Positions 1-11,987 are shown, counted from the first letter of the stretch. The stretch is DNA of 64,000 nucleotides from Trileptium ribeirensis (GCA_030248225.1 JASANE010029463.1:1-64000), one strand, 5' to 3'. Program-made: numbers and translations. Notes: generated from the sequence alone by a model not told the origin.

Positions 1-2462
1 GGCGGTGTAGCTCTGTGCTTACGCGACGCTCCGACCCCCAGTCGCTACTATAACACACGAAAAAAACAGTTTAGGCCACCAATAAACTACACTAGTAGCT
101 GGGGCGCGCGAGTTCGTGGTCTGGGCGAACCAGGAAGTGGTGATAATGAATCCTAGTGTCTCCTGCTTCGGGGATCTCATTCCACAACTTTTAACGGCTC
201 AATGTTTACCAATATAGTTTTATTACGCTCTTTTCCTGACACCAATGACAGCCGAATAGTAGTAATTGTTTATTCACTATTTACGCGCAGTGCCAGTCCG
301 CAGTGACCTTTTACAACAAAATGGATGATGCTCGCAAAACGAACCGGTTGGCGGAAACGGCCAACGTAAACTACAACCCTATTACGTTTATAGTCGAAAA
401 TCCCCACGCAATGGCACTTCGCGCTCCGACAGCAGCAACACAATTATAAATCGCAGATAGAACACGATGCCTTTATTAACCGGAAGCTCCGCATACCAGC
501 AATTAACCACCTTTGGATTGCTCTCACACAATGAAGCTTTATTAGCCGCCAAATTACCTAGGAATCCGGTCTCACTCAAATCAACACAGTTTAGCAAGAA
601 AGTCCAATACCAATGCTTACGGTTCCGCGTACCTATTTCACGTTAACTAGCAACTCATGCACCATATGCATAAGGGGTCATTGTCAAGATTAAGTACTGA
701 CCGGGACAGGGCTATGACACGCTATTACTAAATAAAAGAATTAGGCTCGAGGAAAACTCGCACAAAGCTGTTTATGTGAACCTACTTGAAACCAACGTGC
801 TACGGGATGCATTCGCTAACGATACCTTAGCCACACCTCACAATGCTGCCGAACATTTTAAATATGACAACGCGTTTCCTTATTATCCCAAAATGACCAC
901 TTCCAGGAAATCCACTATAATCATTCGAACCACGCTAGAACCTGTACACTACCAGAACCGAGGCATGATTCGCCAATCCAAACGCCATAAATTAATTAAG
1001 TAGAAATAAAAGATTAACCGCAACCTTTAGCAAGCAATTCAAAACACACAAATCACCGAATCCATTCGAGGATACTTTGTAATTAACCAGCTGCGCCACA
1101 AACAATCCGATCACCATTGGTAAAATGCTGAAGAAAAATGGTGTGAATGAAAACTCCAAAATAGGTACTAGCTAACTCGCCTTCAAAGTTATCGAAAAGA
1201 AAAAGGAAAGAAAACAAAGAAATTTTTGTCGTTATCAAAAAACGCAATCGCCCGCGAATTCCACAGCCATGCTCGCTCCGTTAAAATAACACGTATTACT
1301 GCAAAACGAGAAAATTCCTTAAATTAGCTAAGTAATTAGAACTCCAAAAACAACTACAACCATCACTACTCAATCCATCATAATTATATTCACTATACAA
1401 TAATGAGTACATGAGTAAACATGTATACAAATGCAAGACGCCCAATCGGCGAAAATAACAACACCCTATATCATATTTATATAACACGCGCTAGCCGCGA
1501 ATATAATAATATATATTATTGTATATTATGTAAAATTTAAAAAGGATTTTAAATGAAAAATTTGAAATGAAAAATGGGGTAGAAGGTTGGGGTGTGGTTT
1601 AAGAAAAGTAGAGAAAGGAGGATGGTGAAATTTTAATATGATGAAGAGGGTAGGTAGGGGAGTTTGTATTTAAATTTTGAGGAGTGGAGGTTAAGTATTT
1701 AGAAAATGAGAAATATTTGAAAAATGTAAAAAGTTGGAGAAAAATGGGAATTTTGGAAAATGGAAATTTATGAAAAATAGAGAAGTGGGAAAAGGGGTGG
1801 GGTAGATATATGAATAGGGATGGTAAGTGAAAAAGGATATTAAAATTTGGGGGATGGGAGTTGAGTTTTGAGGGAATGGGGAATGTATGAAAAATGGAGA
1901 AAAAGGGAAGAAAAAGGATATTTTTGGAAAGGGTGAATTTATAGGAAATAAGAAGAAGGGGAAGGAGGGGGTTTAATATGTGGTTAGGGGTAGTGATGGG
2001 AAAAAGATATGAAAATTTTAGGGAGATTGGTGGAGGTTTGGGTGAGAGGGAGGGGTTTGAATTTTGGTTGAAAAATAGGAAAAAGGAGAAAAATAGATTT
2101 TGGTTAGAATTTTGGTTTTAGAAGGAGAGGGTGGATGAGTATGGAATATGGGTTGGAAAAAGTGATATTTAAAAGGAAAGAATACGTTTTAGGTGTTTTT
2201 AAGTATAAAGTTTGGGTTTTGGGAAGTTTATGGGTATGGGTGAATTTTGATAGTTTTATTATATTTTATATATTTATAGGTAAATACATAGCTAGTTTAT
2301 ATTTTTATATAATATATATAGTAGGATATATATATAGTTTACGTACATATTACGCTCATATGCCATGCCGAGGGCGACAGGGAATACCAGGGTGGCGTGG
2401 GGGCGGCCTTAAGTGAAAAGAAAAAGAAAAATTTTGTGGTGAAAAAGGCAGCAGCCCCAACA
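1..2462 (-). repeat. 3' LTR of Gypsy element copy A (outer end cut by the window)
   Basis: The inner edge reads CCAACA followed by CCCCCC on the plus strand, i.e. a polypurine tract followed by TGTTGG on the element's sense strand. This is the same boundary as in the three other LTR copies. Bases 1-130 match the outer part of the 5' LTR at 28950-29090, so only about 35 bases lie outside the window. Bases 1500-2300 are the purine-rich tract shared by all copies. Parts of 130-1450 differ clearly from the LTRs of copy C, so this is a diverged LTR variant. No gene is seen in it; small open frames here are not supported. Confidence 0.8.
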
Positions 2463-3537
2463 CCCCCCTTAGTAAGCCCATGACGTCCCGGCATGGGTAA
2501 CAATAACCTGAAAACAAGTAATGACAAATATTAACAACAAGTAATGGCAAATAATGATACTAGTAACATCCAATATATATATAAATGAAAGCTCCAATTA
2601 TTTGGAAACCCAACGATATTACGGCAATACACGTACACTTATTATGAGCAAAAATCGAATGACAAGAATTATGACAAAATAAAAATAAGTGAAAATAAAA
2701 ATAGAAAATTTTGGAATTTTGTAAGTTTTTGTTGTTTTTGGATTTTATAATTATTTAAATTTTTATGAAGTTTTGGTAAATTTTGTGAATGAAAAATAAT
2801 ATGGAATTTTTCCAAGGGCACAATATAGCACAAGTTATGCTGAAAATAAGTAATACAAATCAATACGGGCTACCCTCAATTTACCAAGGTTTAATGAGTC
2901 TAGCTCGATTCCTCATATATATTAACACAGTTACAGTACATATTGTTATTGTTGAAGAGTAATGTGGTTACTGCAGGCATATATCGTTTATCCATCCATG
3001 ACGAGGCGAAAAATTAGTCGACCCTACAAGTTCCTATAACAAAATGTATATAAGAAAAACAACAAAAATACACAAATAAATAGTGTTAAACTTCACAATG
3101 TTTATACTATATAATGTCAATACCCATAATTGTTGTTGCCATTGTCACATTCGACCATGATGAGGCAAAATTAAATTGTCCATCTCGACCATGGCGAAAT
3201 ACAAATGTCGATAAGAGTTCCTGTAACCCAAGACTCACTATGCTGCGTAACATAAAATTGTTAACCAAAATTGTTGTTGTATTATCAAAATACCAAATGA
3301 AAGAGTTCCTGCCATTCAGGACTCTATAATCGCTCCATAAGGTTCATTATTGTAATTAGTCGACATCAAAATCGCGACGTATTTGAAGACAAAAAATATA
3401 TTAAACGTTCGCGATACACCAAAATGTTTAAACGACGACATAATTAGTAAGGTTATGCTAATACTTTTTAAGGTTATTACTATTACTGTTCATTGCAGCG
3501 CCCGATTGACGAAAAATTGACGACAGTAAATATTGTT
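2463..3537 (-). other. Polypurine tract and untranslated segment between ORF3 and 3' LTR, copy A
   Basis: On the minus strand this runs from the ORF3 stop to the polypurine tract at 2463-2468. The same segment, colinear and similar, lies at 10928-11987 (copy B, plus) and 18727-19789 (copy C, minus). It is A/T-rich, holds no coding frame I can support, and contains a short motif of the form 'agttcctg' and its complement repeated near 3230 and 3310. Confidence 0.7.
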
Positions 3538-6300
3538 TTAATTCCGACGTGGTTTTGGCAGATATAGCGGCCAATCGTGTTCCAGGGGCATAGATAATGG
3601 TTGCCCTGGACAATCGTGACGTCGATCATACCATTTCGTAACGAATTGAAGTTCGTTCAAGAACGCAGCAGAAAATTGTTGTCGCGTTTGTCTCGAAACT
3701 CGAGCAATCAATTGTTGTAATTGTTCCCGTTGCTCGTGCGCTGGTTCTCCCTGCGTTTGTTGGTCATTTAGTTGACTTTCCAACCGGTCAACTTCATCGC
3801 GTAGACGCTGATAATCCGTGTTCGGAAACACATAGTCACGAACTCGGGCTACTTGACTCGAGATACCCGATCGCGTATCGGCATAACGTCGCATATCACG
3901 TTGGACGTCGCTTTCCCATTTGCGTCGACTAAAGCCAGTAAAAAGTAGTTGTGGGAAATACTGTATCGCAATGCTGCGCCTTCGCAGCATTTCGTAAACG
4001 AATCCACGTATCATATTCGCTAATCGACGTACGAAAAGATCGTATAGTTCTGGCGTAATAATAACGTCCCATTGTTTTTGAAAAATAATGTTCCGGACGC
4101 GTTCTTCCCATTTGAAGAAAATGTCAATTAAATCACGTTCACTAACATGCCGTCCACGTTCACCAATTTGTTTAAATTCGCGTTTCAATTCATCACGCAG
4201 ATGCTGATACAACATATTCATACGTTGTGGCATTGGCTCATTGAACCCAGGTTGATAAAACGTAAAGTAATGGTAAATTAACCGGTTACCAAACGGTGTA
4301 ATACGACCGGTTCGTAGATCATTACCATTGAAATGTAATGAAGTCATTTCCGTTCCACTTCGTCGTTCGCTCGGTAGCGCTAATTGACCGGCATCGCGTT
4401 GTGACGATGCTGGTTGCACAGCCGGTGGCACTGCTGCGATAGCAGTCGCTCCTTGTTCCTCCGATGCTGTTGAAACTGGTTTCGTGGGCGTAACGGCTGA
4501 CGCCTCCTCAAAAATTTCCACATCACTAACTTTTCGTTGTTTTTCAGTAGCCACCGTTAACGTTGACACGGCTGGCGTTGACGTAAAAGACGGCGCAAAA
4601 GTTGCCGCCGATGTTGATTGTTGCTCCGCATGATAAACTACTTCCTGTCGCTGTCGTGGTACAATAACTGATGAGGCACGTTGTTTACCTCGCTGTCGTC
4701 GTCTCGCTTCACGATCACTATCGCTGGACTCGCTAGTCACTCTTTCGTAGTCGTAACGACGTTCGGCACGCTCTTGACGACTCGCAGTTCGTTGCGATTT
4801 CTTCTTGGTTTGTGTTCCTCGCGTTTTGCGTTCCGGCGACTCTCTCTCCCGTAATCGCAGTTTGAGTTCAGCATTCTGACGATGTGCGTGATCAAGTTCC
4901 ATTTGTCGGGCTTCCAGTTGAGCTCGGTAGCTTTCGTCCATTCGACGCAAATAATGCAACGCAGTATCGACTCGCGTATTTAATTGCATTTGTTGCATTA
5001 ACAGCATACCATCCAATTGCACTGCTGATGGAGGTACGGCTTGTTGCAATTGTTCACGCACTTGTGCTAACTCCGTACCACGCAAATTTCCCAACTGCAA
5101 TTCAATGTGCAACGAAGGCGAAATTTCCTGACCACTCGTTACCATTGTAGTAGGCGGTTGTTCGGCAACAGCCGCAACTTGTTCTTGTTGTTGAACGTGC
5201 TCGTAGGCGACAGTAACTAGTTGATTAGTGAGCATATCCATAACACGCGGTCGTGCTGGATTCACCACTGAAATAGGCTGTTGAAACGGCGCTCGAATAG
5301 CGTGCGACAAACGCATACGCGCCGACTGGGGAAGGCTAGGTGGGAACATAATACTAGCTCTCCCTCGTCCCCTAACTGGTCGTACTGTCATCGGCACAAT
5401 ATCAGACATCGCGGGTTCTGCCTGAGCTACTGTTACTAAACTAGACGCGGTAGACACTGGTAAAGTTAACCCACTCGAGGACACTACCGCCGTTTCTGAT
5501 TCAGACCGTATCCTACTTAACGTGGATTGATCCATTGTTTCCTGGGCTGGTAATGTTACTGCGGACGAATCTACACTAACAATTCGTAAAGGAGTTTTCC
5601 TTCTACCAACCGATTCAGTCACGGATTCCGAAGCTACAGTAATCCCCATCAGGGTTGCTAGGCTTTCTTGCGCTGCTAATCCTCCCATTTTCTGGCACTT
5701 CCGCTGGTTTTCGTGAGCAATCTGCTCATTTTCAACCCAAGTAGAATGATATTGGACAGGATCTACTGGACTAGCAGTGACCGTTACAGATCCTACTATG
5801 CGTACCGAGTCATCTGACGCAGGTTCCTGTGTACGAACCACAGGCGGTGTTGTAGCTGTTGACGAAGCATTAGAAGCCGCATCCTCTTCTCGTAATACTT
5901 GACGATCTAAACGTTGCAATACAGCTGGGCGGGTAACAACACATGCTCCGCCATAATGTTCATCATACGCTATCATTATCCGGTCGCGAATTTCACGCAC
6001 AGGCACTCCTTCAGTTTCCCACTGTATAGCTTGCTGGTTCATTTCTTCATCAAATATATCCTCACGACGTTCTTCTAACTCCGTTTCATCTCCAGGACCA
6101 GCGACGACATCTTGGTGTCGCTGTATACGTGAACGACGTCGACTGCGCTTAGCTCGTCGTCGTTTTTCCGCTTCGTACCATGCGTTAAACTCATCCATGC
6201 CATCCGGAAGATTATCGCGATTATAGCGCATTTCGGATTCCGGAATTTCACTAACCCTATGATCCAAGTCAATAGGATCCAATCGCATATTTTGGCCCAA
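3538..6300 (-). CDS. Retroelement ORF3 protein, copy A (function unknown)
   Basis: This is an open frame of 920 codons. The frame opens at a TTG; the first ATG is near 6288, giving about 916 residues. In order it has a basic, nuclear-localisation-like patch (AKRSRRRSRIQRHQ, near residue 50), a long low-complexity centre rich in Ser, Thr, Val and Gln, a predicted coiled coil with heptad Leu/Met near residues 450-490, a second basic stretch (KTRGTQTKKK), and a well-ordered C-terminal part of about 250 residues rich in aromatic residues and Arg. No transmembrane segment, signal peptide or metal-binding cluster is visible, so it does not look like an envelope protein. It sits between pol and the 3' LTR in the element layout shown by copy C. 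Copy B encodes nearly the same protein. I do not recognise the family. Confidence 0.75.
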   Translation of the reverse strand: MGQNMRLDPIDLDHRVSEIPESEMRYNRDNLPDGMDEFNAWYEAEKRRRAKRSRRRSRIQRHQDVVAGPGDETELEERREDIFDEEMNQQAIQWETEGVPVREIRDRIMIAYDEHYGGACVVTRPAVLQRLDRQVLREEDAASNASSTATTPPVVRTQEPASDDSVRIVGSVTVTASPVDPVQYHSTWVENEQIAHENQRKCQKMGGLAAQESLATLMGITVASESVTESVGRRKTPLRIVSVDSSAVTLPAQETMDQSTLSRIRSESETAVVSSSGLTLPVSTASSLVTVAQAEPAMSDIVPMTVRPVRGRGRASIMFPPSLPQSARMRLSHAIRAPFQQPISVVNPARPRVMDMLTNQLVTVAYEHVQQQEQVAAVAEQPPTTMVTSGQEISPSLHIELQLGNLRGTELAQVREQLQQAVPPSAVQLDGMLLMQQMQLNTRVDTALHYLRRMDESYRAQLEARQMELDHAHRQNAELKLRLRERESPERKTRGTQTKKKSQRTASRQERAERRYDYERVTSESSDSDREARRRQRGKQRASSVIVPRQRQEVVYHAEQQSTSAATFAPSFTSTPAVSTLTVATEKQRKVSDVEIFEEASAVTPTKPVSTASEEQGATAIAAVPPAVQPASSQRDAGQLALPSERRSGTEMTSLHFNGNDLRTGRITPFGNRLIYHYFTFYQPGFNEPMPQRMNMLYQHLRDELKREFKQIGERGRHVSERDLIDIFFKWEERVRNIIFQKQWDVIITPELYDLFVRRLANMIRGFVYEMLRRRSIAIQYFPQLLFTGFSRRKWESDVQRDMRRYADTRSGISSQVARVRDYVFPNTDYQRLRDEVDRLESQLNDQQTQGEPAHEQREQLQQLIARVSRQTRQQFSAAFLNELQFVTKWYDRRHDCPGQPLSMPLEHDWPLYLPKPRRN

Positions 6301-6919
6301 CTGTCGATTTAATTGCGCTGCGTTGCTGCAAATAATCGATCAGTATCGCGATGTAAGTTTCCTCCAAGGTCAATTACAAAAGCAGCTTCGCCATTGTCTT
6401 ATCATTAATTTGATATAGGTGCTATGCTTGACATTCCATGGCCTTGCGGCAATAACCCATGACCACTTTTCATTATAACCACGACGATATATAGGATCGT
6501 GTTAAGTGAAATTCGAAATTTCAATCAACATAAACTTAATCCGGGATCACGGAAATAAAAATGCTCCAAATAATAATCAGATATAAGTATACTCTCAATT
6601 TACCCCGGACCCTGCACACTCCTCCTAACAATGTTGTACCATACGCGTCGGATCTTGTCGATCGTCCGGTAAACAGAAAGAAAAATCGTAAACTATATCG
6701 AGACCTACCCTTAACCATAGAATACATGTGGAACGTATTATATTGCAAATAACGCAGTTCCAAACCTTCACATTATTCATCGCCACAATTTTATCGCTTC
6801 TAACGCAATACACCATATAACCTGAGAATCTGCCAAGCGCCATAAATCAAAAATATGACCTCTCGCGTTAAGTAGCGCTTTCCAACCCTAAACATTTTCA
6901 GTCGACGCCAGCAGTTTCT
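6301..6919 (-). pseudogene. Decayed 5' part of ORF3, copy A
   Basis: Read on the minus strand, this matches 7440-8098 of copy B in order (for example the shared stretch around TTTCTTTCTGTTTACCGGAC and the sequence before the main ORF3 frame). It is broken by stops and frameshifts and is far more diverged between copies A and B than the adjacent ORF3 frame. Its inner end, near 6919, matches the 'ctgctggcg' part of the 181-codon frame of copy C. It is probably the remnant of the N-terminal half of a longer ORF3. Confidence 0.5.
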
Positions 6920-7055
6920 CCATTTTTTTTTTTCTTCTTGTCTTGTTTTGTTTGGTAATAATTTTTTTGTTTAGGTGATATAGGTTAAGGATAGTGTTAT
7001 ATAATGTAAATTGTTTATTTGTTATTAGTATTTAAACTAAATAAATATAAAAGTG
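6920..7055. other. A/T-rich junction between inverted copies A and B
   Basis: Between the last base matching copy A and the first base of the copy B ORF3 start lies about 135 bp of T-rich, low-complexity DNA. It includes an uninterrupted T run near 6922 and has no counterpart in copy C. It is the symmetry centre of the A/B inverted pair. Confidence 0.55.
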
Positions 7056-8098
7056 AAATGGCGGACTGTTGGGATAGCGGTAGTGACGGGTCTAGGGGTT
7101 CTTGGTTGTCCGAGGTGAGGAACCCTTTAGGTTATTAGGGTAGAATTGGTAGAGGGACAAGGATCACACAGATAATGGATGGTAGGCGGGTGATGCACCC
7201 CTAGTGTAGTGTACGCCTGACATAACATAGGATATCGAGCGTTCACTACAACTTAATAGCGTGTGATATGGAAGGTGTAAACATCAGCTACCGTAACACA
7301 CATTTCGAGAAGCATGGGAGAAATATTTAAAGCTAGAAGATCCTTTACGTTCTCGATGTTGCAGTAATCACGATATGGATCCAAAAGTAGCCTATACGAG
7401 GTTGCAACAAGAGCAGCTACATACAAGCCCACGAGAAGGAGTGTCATCATTTTTGATTTGATGGCACTTGGTCCAGATATGCCTCAGCGTTATATGCGTG
7501 TATTCGTCAGAAGCACGACTAAAAATATGGGGGCGATGAAAAGATGAAGGATTTTGGAACGTGCGTTATTTACAATATAACAGCTTCCCACACGCTAATT
7601 CTATGGATTTGCAAGCGGAGTAGGTCGTCGATATAGTTTACGGCGATTCTTCTTTCTGTTACCGGACATTCGACAAGATCCACGCCGTATGGTACAACAT
7701 TATTAGGAGGAATTCGTGTACGACAAGTCGGTCCTGGAAATTGGGTGCTGAACTTTGAAGATATCGACGTTGTCCGATATAGTGCCCATATGTCATGCCA
7801 TTGATGGAGCATTTTTATCGCACATCGACGTGGTACGCCTCCACCGAGGACGTCACGATGTTAATCGTTTATGGCATTTGATTGAACAGTTTCCGCGCAT
7901 ATTTCGAGCGTTTACAACGGATGCGCTGCTTAACGGTACGAGTTAATCCTGACGCCGTATCAAATCGTCGTGGTTATCAAGAAAGTATTGCCGAAAAAGT
8001 GGCTCAATGTGCTGGTTATTGGCGCGCAAGGGCCGATGGAATGTGAAGAGATAGCAGCCTTATCAAATAAGATCAAGACAAGCAAGCTGCTTTTGTAA
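7056..8098 (+). pseudogene. Decayed 5' part of ORF3, copy B
   Basis: It begins with GAAATGGCGGAC, the same start as the 181-codon frame of copy C, and encodes a similar opening (MAD, then WDSGS). After about 30 codons it meets a stop, and further stops and shifts follow. Near 7261 the nucleotides encoding CDMEGVNISYR are kept, identical to copy C. Downstream it is colinear with 6301-6919 of copy A on the opposite strand. It then runs directly into the large open ORF3 frame after a TAA at about 8096. Confidence 0.55.
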
Positions 8099-10927
8099 TT
8101 GACCTTGGAGGAACTTACATCGCGATACATCGATTATTGCAGCAACAGCGCAAAAACGAAATTGGGCCAAAATATGCGATTGGATCCCAATGACTTGGAT
8201 CATACGCCGGTTAGCGAAATTCCGGAATCCGAAATGCGCTATAATCGCGATTATCTTCCGGACGGCATGGACGAATTTAACGCATGGTATGAAGCGGAAA
8301 AACGACGACGAGCTAAGCGCAGTCGACGTCGTTCACGTATACAGCGACACCAAGATGTCGTCGCTGGTCCTGGAGATGAAACGGAGCTAGAGGAACGTCG
8401 TGAAGACATGTTCGACGAAGAAATGAACCAGCAAGCTATCCAATGGGAAACCGAAGGAGTGCCTGTGCGTGAAATTCGCGACCGGATAATGATAGCTTAT
8501 GATGATCATTATGGCGGTGCATGTGTTGTCACCCGCCCAGCTGTACTACAACGTTTGGATCGTCAGGTATTACGAGAAGAAGACGCAGTTTCTAATGCTT
8601 CATCAGCTGCTACAACACCGCCTGCGGTTCGTACACCGGAACCTGCATCAGACGACTCGGTACGCATAATAGGATCTGTAACGGTCACTGCTAGTCCAGT
8701 AGATCCTGTCCAATATCATTCTACTTGGGTCGAAAATGAGCAGATTGCTCACGAAAACCAGCGGAAGTGCCAGAAAATGGGAGGATTAGCAGCGCAGGAA
8801 AGCCTAGCAACCCTGATGGGGATTACTGTAGCTTCGGAATCCGTGACTGAGTCGGTTGGTAGAAGGAAAACCCCCTTACGGATTGTGAGTGTAGATTCGT
8901 CCGCAGTAACATTACCAGCCCAGGAAACAATGGATCAATCCACACTAAGTAGGATACGGTCTGAATCAGAAACGGCGGTAGTGTCATCGAGTGGGTTAAC
9001 TTTACCAGTGTCTACCGCGTCTAGTTTAGTAACAGTAGCTCAGGCTGAACCCGCGATGTCAGATATTGTGCCGATGACAGTACGACCAGTTAGGGGACGA
9101 GGGAGAGCTAGTATTATGTTCCCACCTAGCCTTCCCCAGTCGGCGCGTATGCGTTTGTCGCACGCTATTCGAGCGCCGTTTCAACAGCCTATTTCAGTGG
9201 TGAATCCAGCACGACCGCGTGTTATGGATATGCTCACTAATCAACTAGTTACTGTCGCCTACGAGCACGTTCAACAACAAGAACAAGTTGCGGCTGTTGC
9301 CGAACAACCGCCTACTACAATGGTAACGAGTGGTCAGGAAATTTCGCCTTCGTTGCACATTGAATTGCAGTTGGGAAATTTACGTGGTACGGAGTTAGCA
9401 CAAGTGCGTGAACAATTGCAACAAGCCGTACCTCCATCAGCAGTGCAATTGGATGGTATGCTGTTAATGCAACAAATGCAATTAAATACGCGAGTCGATA
9501 CTGCGTTGCATTATTTGCGTCGAATGGACGAAAGCTATCGAGCTCAATTGGAAGCCCGGCAAATGGAACTCGATCACGCACATCGTCAAAATGCCGAACT
9601 CAAATTGCGATTGCGAGAGAGAGAGTCGCCGGAACGCAAAACGCGAGGAACGCAAACTAAGAAGAAAACGCAACGAACTGCGAGTCGTCAAGCGCGTGCA
9701 GAACGTCGTTACGACTACGAAAAAGTAACTAGTGAATCCAGCGATAGTGATCGTGAAGCGAGGCGACGACAGCGAGACAAACAACGTGCCTCATCAGTTA
9801 TTGTACCACGACAGCGACAGGAAGTAGTTTATCATGCGGAGCAACAATCAACATCGGCAGCAACTTTTGCGCCGTCTTTTACGTCAACGCCAGCCGTATC
9901 AACGTTAACGGTGGCTACCGAGAAACAACGAAAAGTTAGTGATGTGGAAATTTTTGAGGAAGCTTCGGCTGTTACGCCCACGAAACCAGTTTCAATGACA
10001 TCGGAGGAACAAGGAGCGACTGCTATCGCAGCAGTGCCACCGGCTGTGCAACCAGCGTCATCACAACGTGATGCCGGTCAATTAGCGCTACCGAGCGAAC
10101 GACGAAGTGGAACGGAAATGACTTCATTACATTTCAATGGTAATGATCTACGAACCGGTCGTATTACACCGTTTGGTAACCGGTTAATTTACCATTACTT
10201 TACGTTTTATCAACCTGGGTTCAACGAGCCGATGCCACAACGTATGAATATGTTGTATCAGCATCTGCGTGATGAATTAAAACGCGAATTCAAGCAAATT
10301 GGTGAACGTGGACGGCATATTAGCGAACGTGATTTAATTGACATTTTCTTCAAATGGGAAGAACGCGTCCGAAACATTATTTTTCAAAAACAATGGGACG
10401 TTATTATTACGCCAGAACTCTACGATCTTTTCGTACGTCGATTAGCGAGTATGTTGCGTGGATTCGTTTACGAAATGCTGCGACGGCGCAGCATTGCGAT
10501 ACAGTATTTCCCACAACTACTTTTTACTGGCTTTAGTCGACGAAAATGGGAAAGCGACGTCCAACGCGATATGCGTCGTTATGCCGATACGCGATCGGGT
10601 ATCTCGAGTCAAGTAGCCCGAGTTCGTGACTATGTGTTTCCGAATACGGATTATCAGCGTCTACGCGACGAAGTTGACAGGTTGGAAAGTCAACTAAATG
10701 ACCAACAAACGCAGGGAGAACCAGCACACGAGCAACGGGAACAATTACAACAATTGATTGCTCGAGTTTCGAGACAAACGCGACAACAATTTTCTGCTGC
10801 GTTCTTGAACGAACTTCAATTCGTTACACAATGGTATGATCGACGTCACGATTGTCCGGGGCGACCGTTATCTATGCCCCTGGAACATGATTGGCCGCTA
10901 TATTTGCCGAAACCACGTCGGAATTAA
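8099..10927 (+). CDS. Retroelement ORF3 protein, copy B (function unknown)
   Basis: Open frame of 942 codons starting at a TTG after an in-frame TAA; the first ATG is at 8174. The protein is nearly identical to copy A (my reading finds roughly twenty substitutions) with the same layout: N-terminal acidic/basic region, basic patch AKRSRRRSRIQRHQ, long Ser/Thr/Val-rich linker, coiled coil, second basic stretch and a conserved C-terminal domain ending in YLPKPRRN. The 22 extra N-terminal residues (TLEELTSRYIDYC...) come from sequence that in copy A is out of frame. That both detached copies keep this frame open while the upstream part is ruined is notable. No known domain is recognised. Confidence 0.75.
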   Translation: MTLEELTSRYIDYCSNSAKTKLGQNMRLDPNDLDHTPVSEIPESEMRYNRDYLPDGMDEFNAWYEAEKRRRAKRSRRRSRIQRHQDVVAGPGDETELEERREDMFDEEMNQQAIQWETEGVPVREIRDRIMIAYDDHYGGACVVTRPAVLQRLDRQVLREEDAVSNASSAATTPPAVRTPEPASDDSVRIIGSVTVTASPVDPVQYHSTWVENEQIAHENQRKCQKMGGLAAQESLATLMGITVASESVTESVGRRKTPLRIVSVDSSAVTLPAQETMDQSTLSRIRSESETAVVSSSGLTLPVSTASSLVTVAQAEPAMSDIVPMTVRPVRGRGRASIMFPPSLPQSARMRLSHAIRAPFQQPISVVNPARPRVMDMLTNQLVTVAYEHVQQQEQVAAVAEQPPTTMVTSGQEISPSLHIELQLGNLRGTELAQVREQLQQAVPPSAVQLDGMLLMQQMQLNTRVDTALHYLRRMDESYRAQLEARQMELDHAHRQNAELKLRLRERESPERKTRGTQTKKKTQRTASRQARAERRYDYEKVTSESSDSDREARRRQRDKQRASSVIVPRQRQEVVYHAEQQSTSAATFAPSFTSTPAVSTLTVATEKQRKVSDVEIFEEASAVTPTKPVSMTSEEQGATAIAAVPPAVQPASSQRDAGQLALPSERRSGTEMTSLHFNGNDLRTGRITPFGNRLIYHYFTFYQPGFNEPMPQRMNMLYQHLRDELKREFKQIGERGRHISERDLIDIFFKWEERVRNIIFQKQWDVIITPELYDLFVRRLASMLRGFVYEMLRRRSIAIQYFPQLLFTGFSRRKWESDVQRDMRRYADTRSGISSQVARVRDYVFPNTDYQRLRDEVDRLESQLNDQQTQGEPAHEQREQLQQLIARVSRQTRQQFSAAFLNELQFVTQWYDRRHDCPGRPLSMPLEHDWPLYLPKPRRN

Positions 10928-11987
10928 AACAATATTTGCTGTCATTAAATTTTTTCGTGAAATGAACGCTGCAATAAACAGTAATAGTTATAACTTTAAA
11001 AAGTATTAGTATAATCTTATTAATTATGTCGTCATGGTTAAGCATTTTGGTATATCGCGAACGTTTAATCTCGATTTTCAAATACGTCGCGATTTTGATG
11101 TCGAACAATTACGATAATGAACATTATGGAACTATTGTAGAGTCCTGAATGGCAGGAACTCTTTCATTTGATACTTTAATAATACTACAACAATTTTGGT
11201 TCACAATTTTACGTTACGAAGCACTGTGAGTCCTGGATTACAGGAACTCTTATCGACATTATATATTTCGCCATGGTCGAGATGGACAATGGTTAATTTT
11301 GCCTCATCATGGTCGAATGTAACAATGGCAACAACTATTATGGATATTGACATTATATGGAATGAACATTGTGACGTTAATACTATTTGTTTGTGTATTT
11401 TTCTTATATTTGTCTCGTATATACATTTTGTTATAGGAACTTGTAGGTACGATTAATTTTCGCCTCGTCATGGATGGATGAACGACATGTGCCTGCAGCA
11501 ATTACATTACTCTTCAACAATAACAATATATACCGTGTTAATATATATGACGAATCGAGCTAGACTCGTTAAACCTTGGTAAATTGAGGGTAGCCCGTAT
11601 TGATTTGTATTACTTGTTTTCAGCATAACTTGTGCTATATTGTGCCTTTAGAAAAATTCCATATTATTTTTCATTCACAAAATTTACAAAATTTCATAAA
11701 AATTTAAATAATTATAAAATCCAAAAACAACAAAAACTTACAAAATTCCAAAAAATTTTTATTTTTCACTTATTTTTATTTTGTCATAATTCTTGTGACG
11801 TTATTTTTGCTCATAATAATTACGCGTACTGCCAATAGCGTTGGGTTTCCAAACTATTGGAGCTTTCATTTATATATTTGATGTTGCTTGTCATATTATT
11901 TGCCATTACTTGTTATTCATATTTGTTATTACTTGTTTTCAGGTTGTTGTTACCCATGCCGGGACGTCATGGGCTTACTAAGGGGGG
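10928..11987 (+). other. Untranslated segment and polypurine tract, copy B
   Basis: Reverse-complement counterpart of 2463-3537 and 18727-19789. It ends in CTTACTAAGGGGGG, with the polypurine run at 11982-11987 directly before the LTR start TGTTGG at 11988. No supportable gene. Confidence 0.75.

Noticed and set aside
2339..2550. Short frames recurring at 2339, 11857 and 18603 with a 'GRHGLTKGG' phrase
   Set aside because: They lie across the polypurine tract and LTR edge. Similarity between copies is that of the repeat itself, not evidence of a protein.
3538..10927. ORF3 as an envelope gene
   Set aside because: No signal peptide, transmembrane segment or Cys-rich ectodomain is visible; the protein is highly charged with nuclear-type basic patches.
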